64,000 nucleotides of DNA. Origin: Trichaptum fuscoviolaceum (Eukaryota > Basidiomycota > Agaricomycetes > Hymenochaetales > Trichaptaceae). Within the stretch, counting starts at the first letter, position 1, and every line of letters begins with the position of its first letter. Positions 9,896-20,559 of this stretch are shown piece after piece. The stretch is from the NCBI GenBank assembly GCA_910574455.1, contig CAJSYZ010000005.1:992001-1056000 (forward strand), given 5' to 3'. The translations under genes were made by a program, and so were the position numbers. Under the pieces are notes generated by a model that was given only the letters and a program-made list of their open reading frames with translations, searched no databases and had not been told where the DNA came from.

Positions 9896-10234
9896 ATTTT
9901 TTCTTTTTCTTTCTGTAACACTTTAAACCCATCTCTGGGTAGCGGGCTCTGCTGTGAGGAACTCACAGCCTATAACTGCTTGTTCCCGCGACCCGTAGTG
10001 GTCGCTTGGGTACCTTAGGAAAACGCAACTGTGTCGATTCTCCGCCAAAACTTAAAACGTCACGTGACTTGCACTTTCGGTACCGAAATTACTCTTCAAA
10101 GTATGTTATTCTCACGCGGTTTTGCCCGTTCAAACAACCTGTCGCATTGCAAGTCTGTTCCTTATCCGACTTCTTACTACTACGGCTGCTGTGACTGCTC
10201 ATTGGGCTAATCGACGGCGCGGACGACGCACGTG

Positions 10235-10680
10235 GGAGGAAGGTGAGCGCGTTTTTGAACTGCTCCTGGGTTGACATTGTGAACGGGCCGTACGGATAGG
10301 GCAGCATCGACACACTAGGCACGGCGCCGCTGAGCTCGGGAGGTGGCGACACAATGTCGTCGCTCTCGTCCGACTCGGACGAGGACTCAGCAGTCCATAA
10401 GCAGGCATGGCGGACGACGTCGGACCTGCGGCCATACCCCACATGGCAATGTTCTGAATGGCGCGAGGTTGGATGCTCTTCCGACTGCTGCTGGGCTCGT
10501 CTTACAACGTGCCTCATAGTCGTTGTAGGTGCAGCCTGAGTAGCCATGCTCGGGGAGGGCTCAGTCGTTGGGCAGGGAGACAATGGGAGCACAGTTGTAC
10601 TACGCGCCGGAGTGGGTTGGGTATGTCTGGGTGAGCAAGGGCGTGGGCGAGAAGTGGACCTTGGGCTGTTCAGACGGGTA
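10235..10680 (-). pseudogene. unidentified captured coding fragment in H3
   Basis: Counterpart of the block at 9330-9690. The minus frame reads DDIVSPPPELSGAVPSVSML, PYPYGPFTMSTQEQF and, further on, a Ser-rich run. No family was recognised. Confidence 0.4.
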
Positions 10681-10684
10681 GGGC

Positions 10685-10935
10685 AGTACAGGCGCCGAGG
10701 ACTTGTTAGCCCGCTACTGCGATCACTTGGATATACCTCCCAATTTCAAGGCCATCTGCGGTGATGTGATCAGGGTTGCCCGTGCCCAGTGCACTGCTGA
10801 CAGTCGTGGTCCTGTTCAGTTGTTGGGACCGACATCTACTTTACATGCCACCTTTTCGTGCAGCTGAAGTCCACAAAGGAGATTGCTCAAGTGGCGGGAG
10901 ACAGCGAGTGTACCATCAAGTTAATCTATTGGATA
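10685..10935 (+). pseudogene. TFIIB cyclin-repeat fragment in H3
   Basis: GAEDLLARYCDHLDIP, FKAICGDVIRVA and, after a frameshift, IYFTCHLF, STKEIAQVAGDSECTIKLIY. These match the C-terminal cyclin repeat of TFIIB, including its DISxVAGVSDxTIKxxY-type helix. This is the longest continuous TFIIB remnant in the array. Confidence 0.7.
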
Positions 10936-11153
10936 CACTTTACTATAAGGTGAGGCTCACAAAGGTTGCATCCGGAAAGGCAAAGGTGGTGAACCTAGTA
11001 CTGGTTGAGAGATTGTCACATACTACGGACCAAATTCAATGATAGTAATAGACTTTTGTGTTTGTGTAAATATAATGTTTTTCTTTCCACTTAACTCCCA
11101 TTCCCGGGTAGCGGGCTTTGCTGTGAGTTGACTCACAGCCTCTAACTGCTTGT

Positions 11154-12369
11154 TCCCGCTACCAACGGTAGCTGGGGTACCTTAGGAAAACGCAACTGTC
11201 CGGATTCTCTGCCAAAACTCATCCGGTCTCGTGACTTGCACATTCGGTACCGAAACTGCCTTTCAAAGCAGTTCGTTCTCACGCGCTTTTGTCTGCGTTC
11301 ACAGAACTCCGATACCTCACATTTTAAACTCTCTAAAACTCTCTTATTGTACCCCGCTCACCATCATCTCGCTCGCTGACGCCTCAAGCGGCTTCCTGCA
11401 AGAATGGATCAAATGCCGCCTTACAACCGCTTGTTCGCCATGGTGCAGAGGAACACCTGTCTAAACGACTGCATCATGCGCAGCACGTAGTAGCTGCCCT
11501 GCCATGGGCCGAACTTGAAGGTGCCGTGTGTATTCAACAAATGGTCGGGGCTCACTGTTCTGAAGCATACCGTGCTTTCAATACCAAACATACCAATACT
11601 GGGAAGCTCAGAAGCCGTTGTCAGTAAGTAGGCGCTGCGCAGCAAACATCTCTTCAGCAGCAAGGCACGTCCTCGCTATTGCAATCAGACGGCCGATCGC
11701 AGGCGAATTCCCAAAACCGAAGCCCAAACGGTATACAGGGTACGCAAGCGCCAAATTCACGAATGAATATTTTGTCGCACAGCGTAACCTGTCAGGTATT
11801 ATGCAAGTACAAGTGGCAACTACGGGGCACATGACGCTTCATCCTACGGGAATGCAGAGCGCAACCCACCGCATGCTCGCGGTTCCCTCAAACAATGATC
11901 GCTGCGCTTAGCGCGCCCGACTCAACTGTAGCTCTTGAACACGATGAAGGCTGCAGCAGCTTTGCGCAAGTCGTGGCCACCCCGTCCCCGCCTAACTTGA
12001 GCTGATGTGTTAGTTCTCGCTCCCGAAGACGATTAGCAACATCTGTTCGAGCGTTCGGATGAAGAACTTGAAAAGCCACGGAGGGATAGGACCTCGACGC
12101 AGTTATTGCAGCTTGCATTTTCATCGCGTGTTGTCAGGCGCTTGTCCCTCGGACGTCCCATGAGATATGTAGCCTGACCCACGTCTCAAAGAAGATGGTA
12201 TCTCGAAAGAAAGAGGTTGTTGCAGACTACAGAACAAACTTGATGATAGTAGACTTTTGTATGTATGTGAAAATAAATGTTTTTTTTCTTCTTTCCGTAA
12301 CTTTCTTCATACCCATCTCTGGGTAGCGGGCTCTGCTGTGAGTTAAACTCACAGCCTCTAACTGCTTGT
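11154..12369 (+). mobile_element. Helitron2/Helentron-like element H4 (array right end)
   Basis: Fourth unit, 1216 bp. It starts TCCCGCTACCAACGGTAGC, a 5' hairpin with a three-base loop. The 3' side has GGGTAGCGGG at about 12321-12330, the palindrome CTGTGAGTTAAACTCACAG, and ends CTAACTGCTTGT before host T at 12370. A short TFIIB vestige (FSLPKTIS) sits near 12011-12050, sharing flanking text with H2. The rest of the interior, including an open frame at 11618-11911, is unrecognised. The left host base before H1 (6053) and the right host base after H4 (12370) are both T, matching T|T target use. Confidence 0.65.
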
Positions 12370-13106
12370 TATGTTCAAGATTTACAACAGTCTGCCAGTG
12401 GGGGCCCGGGAGCGAAACTTTACCAGCTGTGACATTTGTGTGACTCTCTGAGTCAGCGTCCTAAATGTGACCTGTTCTTCCCTAATTGGGTATGTGGTGT
12501 TACAGATTATGTAGCGCACAGTTTGTTCCCACACTTGAATAGAAACTGTCTTGAGTTCCTCCTTCAACACATACTACCACCATCTCTACCGTTGTATACC
12601 TTTTAACTTTGCTCAGATGCACGGAGTCTCTTATCTCCGAAGAGCAACTAATCTTGTCAATCTAACGCAGGGAACTTCGTATAGTGCTCTGCTCCATCAA
12701 GGGTTTCAGGCGTCTCGTTTCAATATCTACAGTATTTTGAGAGACTGCGCTTCCCTCCCCAGTCATTAGCTCCGAGCTCAACTCAATCTGCCTGTCACGG
12801 TATACATTGATCTTCCTCGTCACGTATTCTCCTGTCAGCTTATTATCATCCGCGACTTTAAATTGCTGACCTGAAAATCTGCTGCACTGAACTCTTGGCA
12901 TAGGGTCGATTGGCAGGGGGATCCAGCGCATTCGACAGCGTGTAATCATCACCTTTCATTCTTCAAGTAGCGCTTGACACACCGTTATCCTGCTTATATA
13001 CGTATAAGAGATGGCTTGCGCCTCTATTCCCAGTTCCCTAGTTCTTACTTTACCTCTCAGCTATCTCCGGGTGTAGACTACTCAAACGTACCAATTCTCA
13101 CTTATC
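12370..13106. other. intergenic region, promoter of hydrophobin 1
   Basis: No gene was recognised. A TATA-like stretch (TTATATACG) lies near 12994-13002, about 105 bp upstream of the hydrophobin ATG at 13107. Confidence 0.45.
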
Positions 13107-13631
13107 ATGCAATCAAAAGCTTTCTTCGAATCTACCCTCAAGCTCACAGTTGGATTCGTACTCCTTTCAGCCGCCACAGCACAAGGTATACCAGCAGACG
13201 CTTGCGAAGGGATCGGAGAGCTCCTCTGCTGCGAAGAAGTCGATCCGTCCAGCTCATCATTCGTCCTACACATCGCCGACGCCCTTGGCGTGCTCCCAGA
13301 AGTCCTGGATAGCATCCCTGCCCTTGCTGGAGTTTCTTGCACACCTATAACCGTGAGCATTGTTTTTCTCCCTTTATGTCTCGCCTGAAGGTCGTCGGCG
13401 TCTTTGAGATTTTCAGTACGTACTGTAGCTGGGTTGATATTCAATGCATATACATTGTAGGTTATCGGCGTCGGGTCAGGTACATGCAATGCGGAGACCG
13501 TTTGCTGTCAGACGGATTTTGGGAGTGGTGCGTACAATAAGTTCACAAAGCCGTCTCTCAGGAACATGGCTTATTTACTCCTAATAGGTATCCTCGCAAT
13601 CGGTTGCATACCAGTAGACTTGTCTCTGTAG
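13107..13631 (+). CDS. class I hydrophobin
   Basis: Small secreted amphipathic protein that self-assembles at air-water interfaces and coats aerial hyphae and fruit-body surfaces. Exons 13107..13352, 13461..13527 and 13588..13631 join to 118 residues, with introns of 108 and 60 nt. A signal peptide (LKLTVGFVLLSAATAQG) is followed by eight cysteines in order C, CC, C, C, CC, C: ACEGIGELLCCEEVD, GVSCTPIT, SGTCNAETVCCQTD and LAIGCIPVDLSL. Twelve residues separate the fourth and fifth Cys, and the C-X5-CC spacing is conserved, as in class I. The two introns fall where Agaricomycete hydrophobin genes usually have them. It heads a local cluster with two damaged relatives (14.7-15.2 and 21.2-21.5 kb). 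Confidence 0.93.
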
Positions 13632-13949
13632 GCTAAGGGCAATTATCGTTTGAGATCCCCACAGAAGCGGTCAAAGAATAATACTTCTGGAGGCTGTTTG
13701 CCTTACGCTTTGTACTTCATCCCCGTACTACTTGTCCTGATAAAGGTTCAACGCCCAAGTCATGGAGCGGCCGACAGCCAGCGGTTAGTCTCACATGATT
13801 GCATTGAATTGTGCCTAACATTCACCTCTACTCATCAAAACGGCGCGTATTCTCCGAACTTAAAGCCACATATACAGTCTGTGCCTCGATTCGACAGCGT
13901 GGAAGCAACAATGGAAAAAATACAACTAAACGGAAGACCTTCCCAGTCG

Positions 13950-15830
13950 TGTGTCTATTGTAGTGGCTAAAGTCCCTCTTCCCCCGTAATGTTTTCTCCT
14001 CGATTCTTATACAGAGCATACTAACGCACGTCCCTGTACATGTGTCGTTTGCCAACGTGAGCTCATGTGTTGAGCGTTGACGCATACATACATACAGATA
14101 TGTGCACGATGGACCGCATTGGACCTACAATATGTGCTTAGAAAGTTAAAATGACGTCATAGTCGCCATATAACGCAGTACACAAACCTCTTTCACGTAG
14201 AAAAAGACGAACGTACTACAAAAACTTACTATTATGCCGTTGCTTCATTGACGCACACTGGATTAGATAAAATACTTATATCCGATAAGTGACTCCAGAG
14301 GGCCAGCACAGCGTTGCGGCGTCGAGTCTCGACTTTACTTCATTCAAACGTGCAAGCATGGCATTATGCACTGAGGCATAATGTATACATGTGCACGAAC
14401 TGTGCCCTTTCCATCCATTCAAAGTGTCTGGTGGCTAACTGATCGGTATATACAGGATCTGGCAGTGAGAAAGTGTCGGACGAAAGGTGGTGATTATTCG
14501 AGGCTCGAAGGAACCCTATACAGGGTTTAGTATACCTTAAACACACATACTGCACTCAAGAGCCCACTCGCCGGCACCCCAGGATACCCAGATCGGCCCC
14601 TTCCCCAGCTGAGACTTTATTGACATCCCTCACAGTGTTACTTTCAGGGTGTCCACCACCGCTCACCATATACAATATCATGATGATGTTGCTCCCGAAA
14701 TCCATGCTCACATCCATATTACATAACTCTCGCAATCCTTTCGGTCGCCACTGCCACTCCCCAGCTTGGAATCCCTCCCCAGCTCTGCAAGGGCACACTC
14801 CTTTGCTGCCTCAGCACCGAACCATCCACCGACGCTTCCATTCAGCAGATCGCCTCCGTTATCGGCATCCTCCCCGCCCTTCTTCTTACAGTCCCAGAGC
14901 CTGTCGGACTAGAATGTACGCCTATTCCTGTTAGTGCACGATCCAATGAGTCTTTAAGTCCATGTCTGTTGAGACTTGTTCTGATCTGTGCAGCTCGATT
15001 TCGGGATCATCGCCCCGCAGTGCGACATGCAGCCATTGTGCTGTTCAGAGGTCTTTGGCGGAGGTACAAGCATAGGTATTTCATCGAAAACGCCCGAATA
15101 CGGAAAGGACTTTGTTTAATGTCTTTTAGGTCTCCTTGCCATTGGCTGCATGGTCGTCGATTTGAACCTTGCGTAAACTCTAGCACAACAACTTGGGAAT
15201 CGGCTTATACGAGATACGGACGAAGAGCTATGAAAACAATCAATGACCGTATGATTATAGTGTTGGTGAGGTTAGATAGTATAGTCACTGTGGACGCCAT
15301 AGTAGGTCTTGTAGATCCTGGGCCAGGCTTTTCAACTTGTGAAGTGCATCCGTGGCGATCTACAGTAATTGGTACCGACTAACTTAGTAACAGCCTTCGC
15401 GGTTGCAATGAGACTGTCTGAAATGATGAAGAGTCAGATGAGCCATTGCAATAATGTAAAATACATCATACTACGTTTTGCCGGGTTGAAGGATGTCTGT
15501 CAACGAGATAGTTGAGAGGAGGGGAACAACTGCCAGTGCATACAATTGTAAATTCAAAGCGGAGTTTAATTCAATCACATGGAGCGCGATTTGCCGAGAC
15601 GCGTACTACTACTAGTATAGTACTCAGTGCCATGTACACATCCGAATTTCCTCATCGTCTCTCTCTTACCACTATCATCTTCATTACAACGGCGTATCTG
15701 CCCATTTAGTACACCCAGTCAGGTCAACAGAGATTTAAAATCCATAGAAACTAACAAGGGAGCAAGTCTTTTCGATATACTTTTTGCCATCTTGGTCAAC
15801 GGTCACGCATCCGAGTAAAGCGAGCCTTCA
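13950..15830 (+). repeat. arm A of an inverted duplication
   Basis: Matches the minus strand of 20560-21915 over several blocks. These include the AATGACGTCATAGTCG block (14150) against 21720-21740, the hydrophobin exons, GGTACCGACT...AGACTGTCT (15369-15420) against 20970-21000, and GGAGCGCGATTTGCCGAGAC (15582) against 20790-20815. The duplication continues through CTCTTACCACTATCATCTTC (about 15664). Divergence is moderate, and arm A carries extra sequence (for example around 14330-14600) not found in arm B. Confidence 0.75.
14704..15176 (+). pseudogene. hydrophobin 2, mature part intact, signal peptide out of frame
   Basis: The mature hydrophobin core is complete. Exons ending at 14929, then 14994..15063 and 15130..15176, give QLCKGTLLCCLSTEP, LECTPIPLDFG, PQCDMQPLCCSEVF and LLAIGCMVVDLNLA: eight cysteines with C-X5-CC at both ends, class I. 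Upstream, the reading frame continues as LAILSVATATPQ, a good signal-peptide end, but has no ATG before an in-frame TGA at 14684. The nearby ATG at 14704 (MLTSI) lies in another frame. One inserted or lost base in the signal peptide would explain this. It is therefore a recent pseudogene or a sequencing error in an otherwise working gene. It lies inside arm A of the inverted duplication. Confidence 0.65.
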
Positions 15831-15866
15831 AGTTATAACTTGCAGTAGCCTTGTCTGGTTCCGAGA
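15177..15866. other. spacer: inverted-duplication arm A continued, then unique DNA
   Basis: No gene. It contains the best-matching part of arm A (15290-15830) and a short palindromic insertion (GTACTACTACTAG... at 15603-15623) absent from arm B at the same place. Confidence 0.5.
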
Positions 15867-15869
15867 CTA

Positions 15870-16495
15870 CAGTGTCGGAAGGCTAAAACCCGCCTCTCGG
15901 AACCCCCCCTCAAAACTTTTTTTTCTCCGGCCACAAAAACTAGCCAATGACCCTGAAACTGTGTAAATAGCTTCTACTAGTAATGCATTATATCTTTCAT
16001 TCTTATTGATTAGATTTGCTTGAAATCAATTCCGAAAAATTTCTCATACCAGGATTTGAAACATGCTACCTAATTTAGTAGTATAGTCCTTTTAAGAGGT
16101 TCCCACGGATTCGGAATATACGGAAACGATGTCTTTTTGCAAGCTGGACATAGTTTGGCAAGTTTTACAAATTCTTTCCGGAATTTATCTTTTCCCGGTC
16201 CACCCGGACACTTTCGTCCGGAAGCCTCAAGCATTAAAACCCTAATTACAGACTTTCCAAAAAGTCTTGGAAAACAGTTCTGTTTGTATTTCAGGTCAAT
16301 CCAAGGTCAATAGAGACTAAAATTCGACTAAACAATTTTCAATTTCTTCAAAAAATTTGAAACATGTACCGGAAATTTTTTTATTGCATAAATCGACGTA
16401 TCTTCCTTACTTCTATTACAAAAATTTTGAAATCTCAGTCATTAACGCAAAATTCCGACCTGCACCCAGAGGCGGGTTTTGACCTTCCGACACTG
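15870..16495. mobile_element. mariner-type MITE copy 1, 626 bp
   Basis: Terminal inverted repeats CAGTGTCGGAAGG... and ...CCTTCCGACACTG are flanked by TA on both sides (15868-15869 and 16496-16497), the Tc1/mariner target site. The TIRs continue as AAAACCCGCCTC. A second copy with the same ends and similar interior is at 39390-40008. There is no transposase. The interior is AT-rich, with blocks such as ACCCTGAAACTGTGTAAATA shared by both copies. Confidence 0.85.
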
Positions 16496-16888
16496 TAGTA
16501 AGCAATTGCGAAAATTGCCACCTTCCTTCTTTTCCTCGTATCAGGTCCAACAATACTCCGAGATGTTGCACATGTTTATTTGATTTTCTCGAAATCTAGA
16601 ACTTTGTGACATATGTATAACAATGTCCATTCACTTGCATTAACTATTGCTTACAACGTATACAAAAGAGCATCAAATGGAAAAGAGACGGAAAGCTGAC
16701 GCACCCACCGTGCGCATGATGATGAATTATAAAGTAGATGAAGCCATGGAAAATTGAAAGGAAGGATGGCGTTGTGAACTGTGCGCGACTCTAGTGTAGG
16801 TGGTTGTGCATCTCTCTCTCTTCCATCTATCGATGTTCACTCTCCATCCACCATCTACAGTGGCGGAGAAACAGACAGGTAGGCGCAA

Positions 16889-19140
16889 TTACACCTGCGG
16901 GCCGGCAGCGCGCACCTTCGCGTTCACGCCCGACTCGTACACCGCAAACGCCTTCACGAACATACCACCCAGCTTCCTCACCTCGCGATCAAACGCGTCC
17001 TTGTCCGGCCACGCCAACGCCGGATTCAGCAGTTCGCGCGGCACGTTAGGCAAGTTCGTCGGGATCTGGAGGTTGAATACCGGGAACGTCTCGAACTCGC
17101 ATTTCGCCAGCGAGCCGTCATGTACGGCGTCGACGATGGCACGGGTGAATTTGAGCGGGCATCGCCGTCCGTTAGGAGAGCCGAAACGTCCACCGGTCCA
17201 GCCTGTGTTGATGAGCCAGCAGTCGACGTTGTTCTTTGCCATGCGCTCTGCGAGCATGTCGGCGTAGCGCGAGGGGTGGAGTACGATGAACGGCGCGGAG
17301 TAGCACGTCGAGAACGTTGGAATAGGTTCGAGCACACCATCTTCGGTACCGGGTGTCTTCGAAGTGTAACCAGCAAGGAAATGGTAAGAGGCCTGCTCCG
17401 GCGTGAGCTTCGACACGGGTGGCAGAACACCGAAGGCGTCGCACGTGAGCATAATGATATTGCTCGGCTGACGATCGACGATGCACGGAATGCGAGCGTT
17501 GTCGATGTACTCAATCGGATATGCGCAGCGAGTGTTCTCCGTGATGCTAACGTCCTCGAAGTCGGCAACACGACTCACCGGGTCGTACACAACGTTCTCC
17601 AGAATCGACCCGAAACGGATCGCACCGTAAATCTCAGGCTCCTTCTCCTTCGTGAGTCCGATGCACTTGGCGTAGCATCCGCCCTCAATGTTAAATACAC
17701 CGTTGTCACTCCACACGTGCTCGTCGTCTCCAATAAGTTGACGGCGTGGGTCCGCGGAAAGCGTCGTCTTACCCGTTCCGCTCAGTCCGAAGAATAGCGT
17801 TACATCCCCCTTCTCAGTGCCGACGTTCGCGGAGGAGTGGAGGGAGAGCTGCCCGAACTTGACGGGCTGTAGGTAATGCATAACGCTGAACACACCCTTC
17901 TTCATTTCGCCAGCGTACTCGGTACCGAGGATGACCATCTCCATGCGCTTGAAGTTAATCTCCACAGACGTCGTAGAAGACATGCCCTTAGTGAAACGGT
18001 TGGCGGGGAACTGGCCGGCATTGTAAATGATGAAGTCGGGTTCTCCAAAGTTGGCGAGTTCCTCCTCCGTGGGACGGATAAGCATGTTATGCTGTGATGC
18101 AATTCAACATGATAATATGTTTCGAAGGGAGTAAATACTCACCATGAAAAGAGCGTGGTACGCACGAGCGCAGACAACGCGGACCTTGATACGGTAGCGT
18201 GGGTCCCATCCTGCAAAGCCGTCGAAGACATACACGAGATCGCGGGTGTTCAAGTAGTCAATCGCACGTTCTCGGTTGATCTCGAACGTATCTAGCCATG
18301 CTATCAGCCGAAGACTCTTATAAAGTTCATACATAACTCTGACTTACGTTCGTCCAATTTAATGTTCACGCTGCCCCACCAGACATTGTCTTTGCTCGTC
18401 TCCTCGTAGACAATGCGCTTGTCCTTCGGGCTGCGACCGGTCTTCTTTCCCGAAAAATTGATGAGCGCGCCAGACGAGGAGATAATAGCACCCTCGTTGC
18501 GGATGGCATCCTCGTACAATTGAGCGGGCGACGCATTGCGCTTCAGCGTTAGCTTCGTCATGTCGAAGCCCGCCTGGGAGAAGTACTCAATGTCGCGGCC
18601 AATGACTGCATGATTTCAATGAGCATAGCGGTTCAGCAAAAAAAAAAGAATAGATAAACGGGCGCTTGCGAAAAGGGGAGGATCGACAGGGTCGGGTCAC
18701 GTGTGACTTAGTGACGTGTCTCGCGTCATACGTCACAAGGTAAAAGTTTTCGCCCGGGCAGCATACACTGGCAGTTGTCCTATGCCCTTGGCAGTAGGAG
18801 CACGAAGCAACTCGTGATCCAAATGCATCTAGGACAGCTTCCAACGCTGTGAGGAGAGACGTAACGCATAGCCAGATGACTGAACGGATGGGAGAAATGG
18901 AGAGATACAGGGGAGTGTTTTGCATACGCGGTGGATCATACCCGCTCCGTAACCGAGCAGCTAGCTCCGGTGCGAAACGCAGGCGACCAGTGCATCATTA
19001 TACACTACACGGGATAGGAATGCGAGAAGGAAGAGAAGAGGAAACTCACGATTGGACGTTTCATTGTTGTCGTGGCTCTGCGCATAGGACTTGTGGAGGA
19101 TGTGGGGAGTCACGTAGGGTGTTCCGTGTTGGTGCAGCAT
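16889..19140 (-). CDS. PCK1: phosphoenolpyruvate carboxykinase (ATP)
   Basis: Converts oxaloacetate and ATP to phosphoenolpyruvate and CO2, the committed step of gluconeogenesis, in the cytosol. Exons 19140..19050, 18605..18348, 18291..18143 and 18091..16889 join to 566 residues, near the fungal norm. Signatures are [15 protein letters not shown] and [15 protein letters not shown], then the kinase-1a P-loop [16 protein letters not shown] at about residues 268-283. [12 protein letters not shown] and [20 protein letters not shown] follow, and GWTGGRFG comes towards the C-terminus. Exons 2-4 are certain. The first exon ([12 protein letters not shown]) and its 444-nt intron are less so, because the intron is unusually long here and the N-terminus is poorly conserved; an alternative start is the ATG at 18561. 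A TATA-like box lies near 19421-19428. The gene sits between the two arms of an inverted duplication. Confidence 0.93.
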
Positions 19141-20510
19141 CTTGTTCGTGAGCGTTACCGGTGTAGATGGTATGGCAGGCGATGAGGCTGTAGAAGAGGA
19201 AGGCGAGGAGGACGAGAAGACGTTATGCCGCTGGGCTGCTGCGTTGAGAGCACAAAGACGAAGGTGGGTGCGGTGGAGCTGTAGCGCAATAGAGGGGACT
19301 GGGTCAGACGTCGTGTTTGCAAAGTAAACGGAGTGCGGAAAGTCGAGCGTGGTGACTCGACCTGCGCAACCCAGCCAAAGAGAAGTGAGATGAAGGGGAA
19401 AAGGAGGAAGAGGGTAATGGTATATAAATGCGGGTATGAAGGGAGTATTGAAATAGGCGAGCCAATGATAAGCAGCCGAGAGGCGAATAGCCGGAAGAGT
19501 ACATAAAGGTGCTGTACTTACCTGTTGGTTGTAAGGGAACGAGGAGGAGTTGAGTGAGATGGACGTCGGGACGAAAGCGCGCCTTATAAGCGTCTGCATG
19601 TATTGACCATGATATTCTGATTTCCTTATTCTCTGCCCGCCTGCTGCTCTCGATGGAGTGCCGTGCCCTTCGAGACGCAAGCCACCCCCGGTCTCTCCCG
19701 AAACGCCTCACTCAAGTTCCGTTATTTATCTCCTGCGATCTCGTCTCGAGCTCTAGGCACGGACGCCCAGGCTCACGGTGGCGTTCACGATGGGCTTGAG
19801 GACGCAGCAGCGGTGGCGACAGCGACGAGGACGTTGAGTGCGACGAGGAGAGGTGAGCGTGGACAACGCATCAGCTGCTGCTTGCTGACTGGCTGTTGGG
19901 CTGTTGCAGGCTGTTGTCTGGAACAGCTATACTAGTACGCGCAAATCCCCCGCATCACGCCTTCTACCCCGGACACCGGGTTTAGCCCTCATACAAGGAC
20001 CGCAAAAATTGATCATCCAGCGTCCATTATCGATTGGCCTGAGTAGCTTGTCACGACCAAGCCTCATATCATCCCTCACGTCCAGCTCACACTGCTCGCG
20101 CAATCCCGGGTAGACGGGGAGCCGTGCCTCGTAGTGAACGCAAATTTGCAACCTGTGCGCACACGATCGATTTAATGCACGGATGCTGTGCAAGTAGCCC
20201 CGGCCGTGGAGGGTGATCCGGGTACATTCTTTGCCGTCTGTGGGTCTTGTATTGACTTTAGAGTACGTGCGATCCAGGCTACGGTTCACAACATTGTGGA
20301 TAATGGGGCCATATGATGGTCACGACATCTTGACCCAATGGATGACATCGTTCGAGTTGATAATTTGAACATTGAGGAACCATACGCACTTCAAGCCCCA
20401 AAGATACGAGTTCATCATGCGTCAATCACTGCTATGGTCACAAGACTTTGAATGGACTTACGGGTTGTCGAAGCCGAAGGGAATACATGAAAAGCACAAA
20501 ACCATGTAGG
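19141..20510. other. PCK1 upstream region and unannotated spacer
   Basis: On the minus strand it has a TATATA motif near 19421-19428, plausible for PCK1. Open frames such as 19927-20289 lack an ATG or any family motif. The strip 19740-19920 is GC-rich with GACG/GCGAC runs. I see no gene. Confidence 0.4.
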
Positions 20511-20559
20511 TTAGCCAAAGCAAGGAAGTACGTGAGTTTTCCCATTTTTGTGGGTAAAA

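Larger units (their letters stand above)
8118..9983 (+). mobile_element. Helitron2/Helentron-like element H2 (TFIIB capture)
   Basis: Second unit of the array, starting TCCCGCTACCCC with the same 5' hairpin as H1 and ending ...TATAACTGCTTGT at 9983. The 3' inverted repeat GGGTAGCGGG lies near 9937-9946, followed by the palindrome CTGTGAGGAACTCACAG. H2 shares its central and 3' body with H3 but holds an extra 5' block of about 700 bp with an N-terminal TFIIB segment, so it looks like an H3-type backbone that acquired more host sequence. Confidence 0.65.
9984..11153 (+). mobile_element. Helitron2/Helentron-like element H3
   Basis: Third unit, 1170 bp. The 5' end starts TCCCGCGACCCG with a hairpin whose stem has changed on both sides relative to H1 (GCGACC/GGTCGC instead of GCTACC/GGTAGC). 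The 3' inverted repeat GGGTAGCGGG lies at about 11107-11116. It is followed by CTGTGAGTTGACTCACAG and the tail CTAACTGCTTGT. The body holds a minus-strand unidentified fragment and a TFIIB fragment. Confidence 0.65.

Noticed and set aside
6054..12369. LTR retrotransposon or tandem satellite explanation for the repeated units
   Set aside because: Unit bodies differ in length and content, no LTR, primer-binding site or pol text is present, and only the structured ends are conserved.
17120..17797. 225-codon plus-strand frame
   Set aside because: Antisense shadow of the strongly conserved PCK1 coding strand.
19927..20289. 120-codon minus-strand frame upstream of PCK1
   Set aside because: No conserved motif, no splice support, and composition typical of chance open frames in GC-rich DNA.
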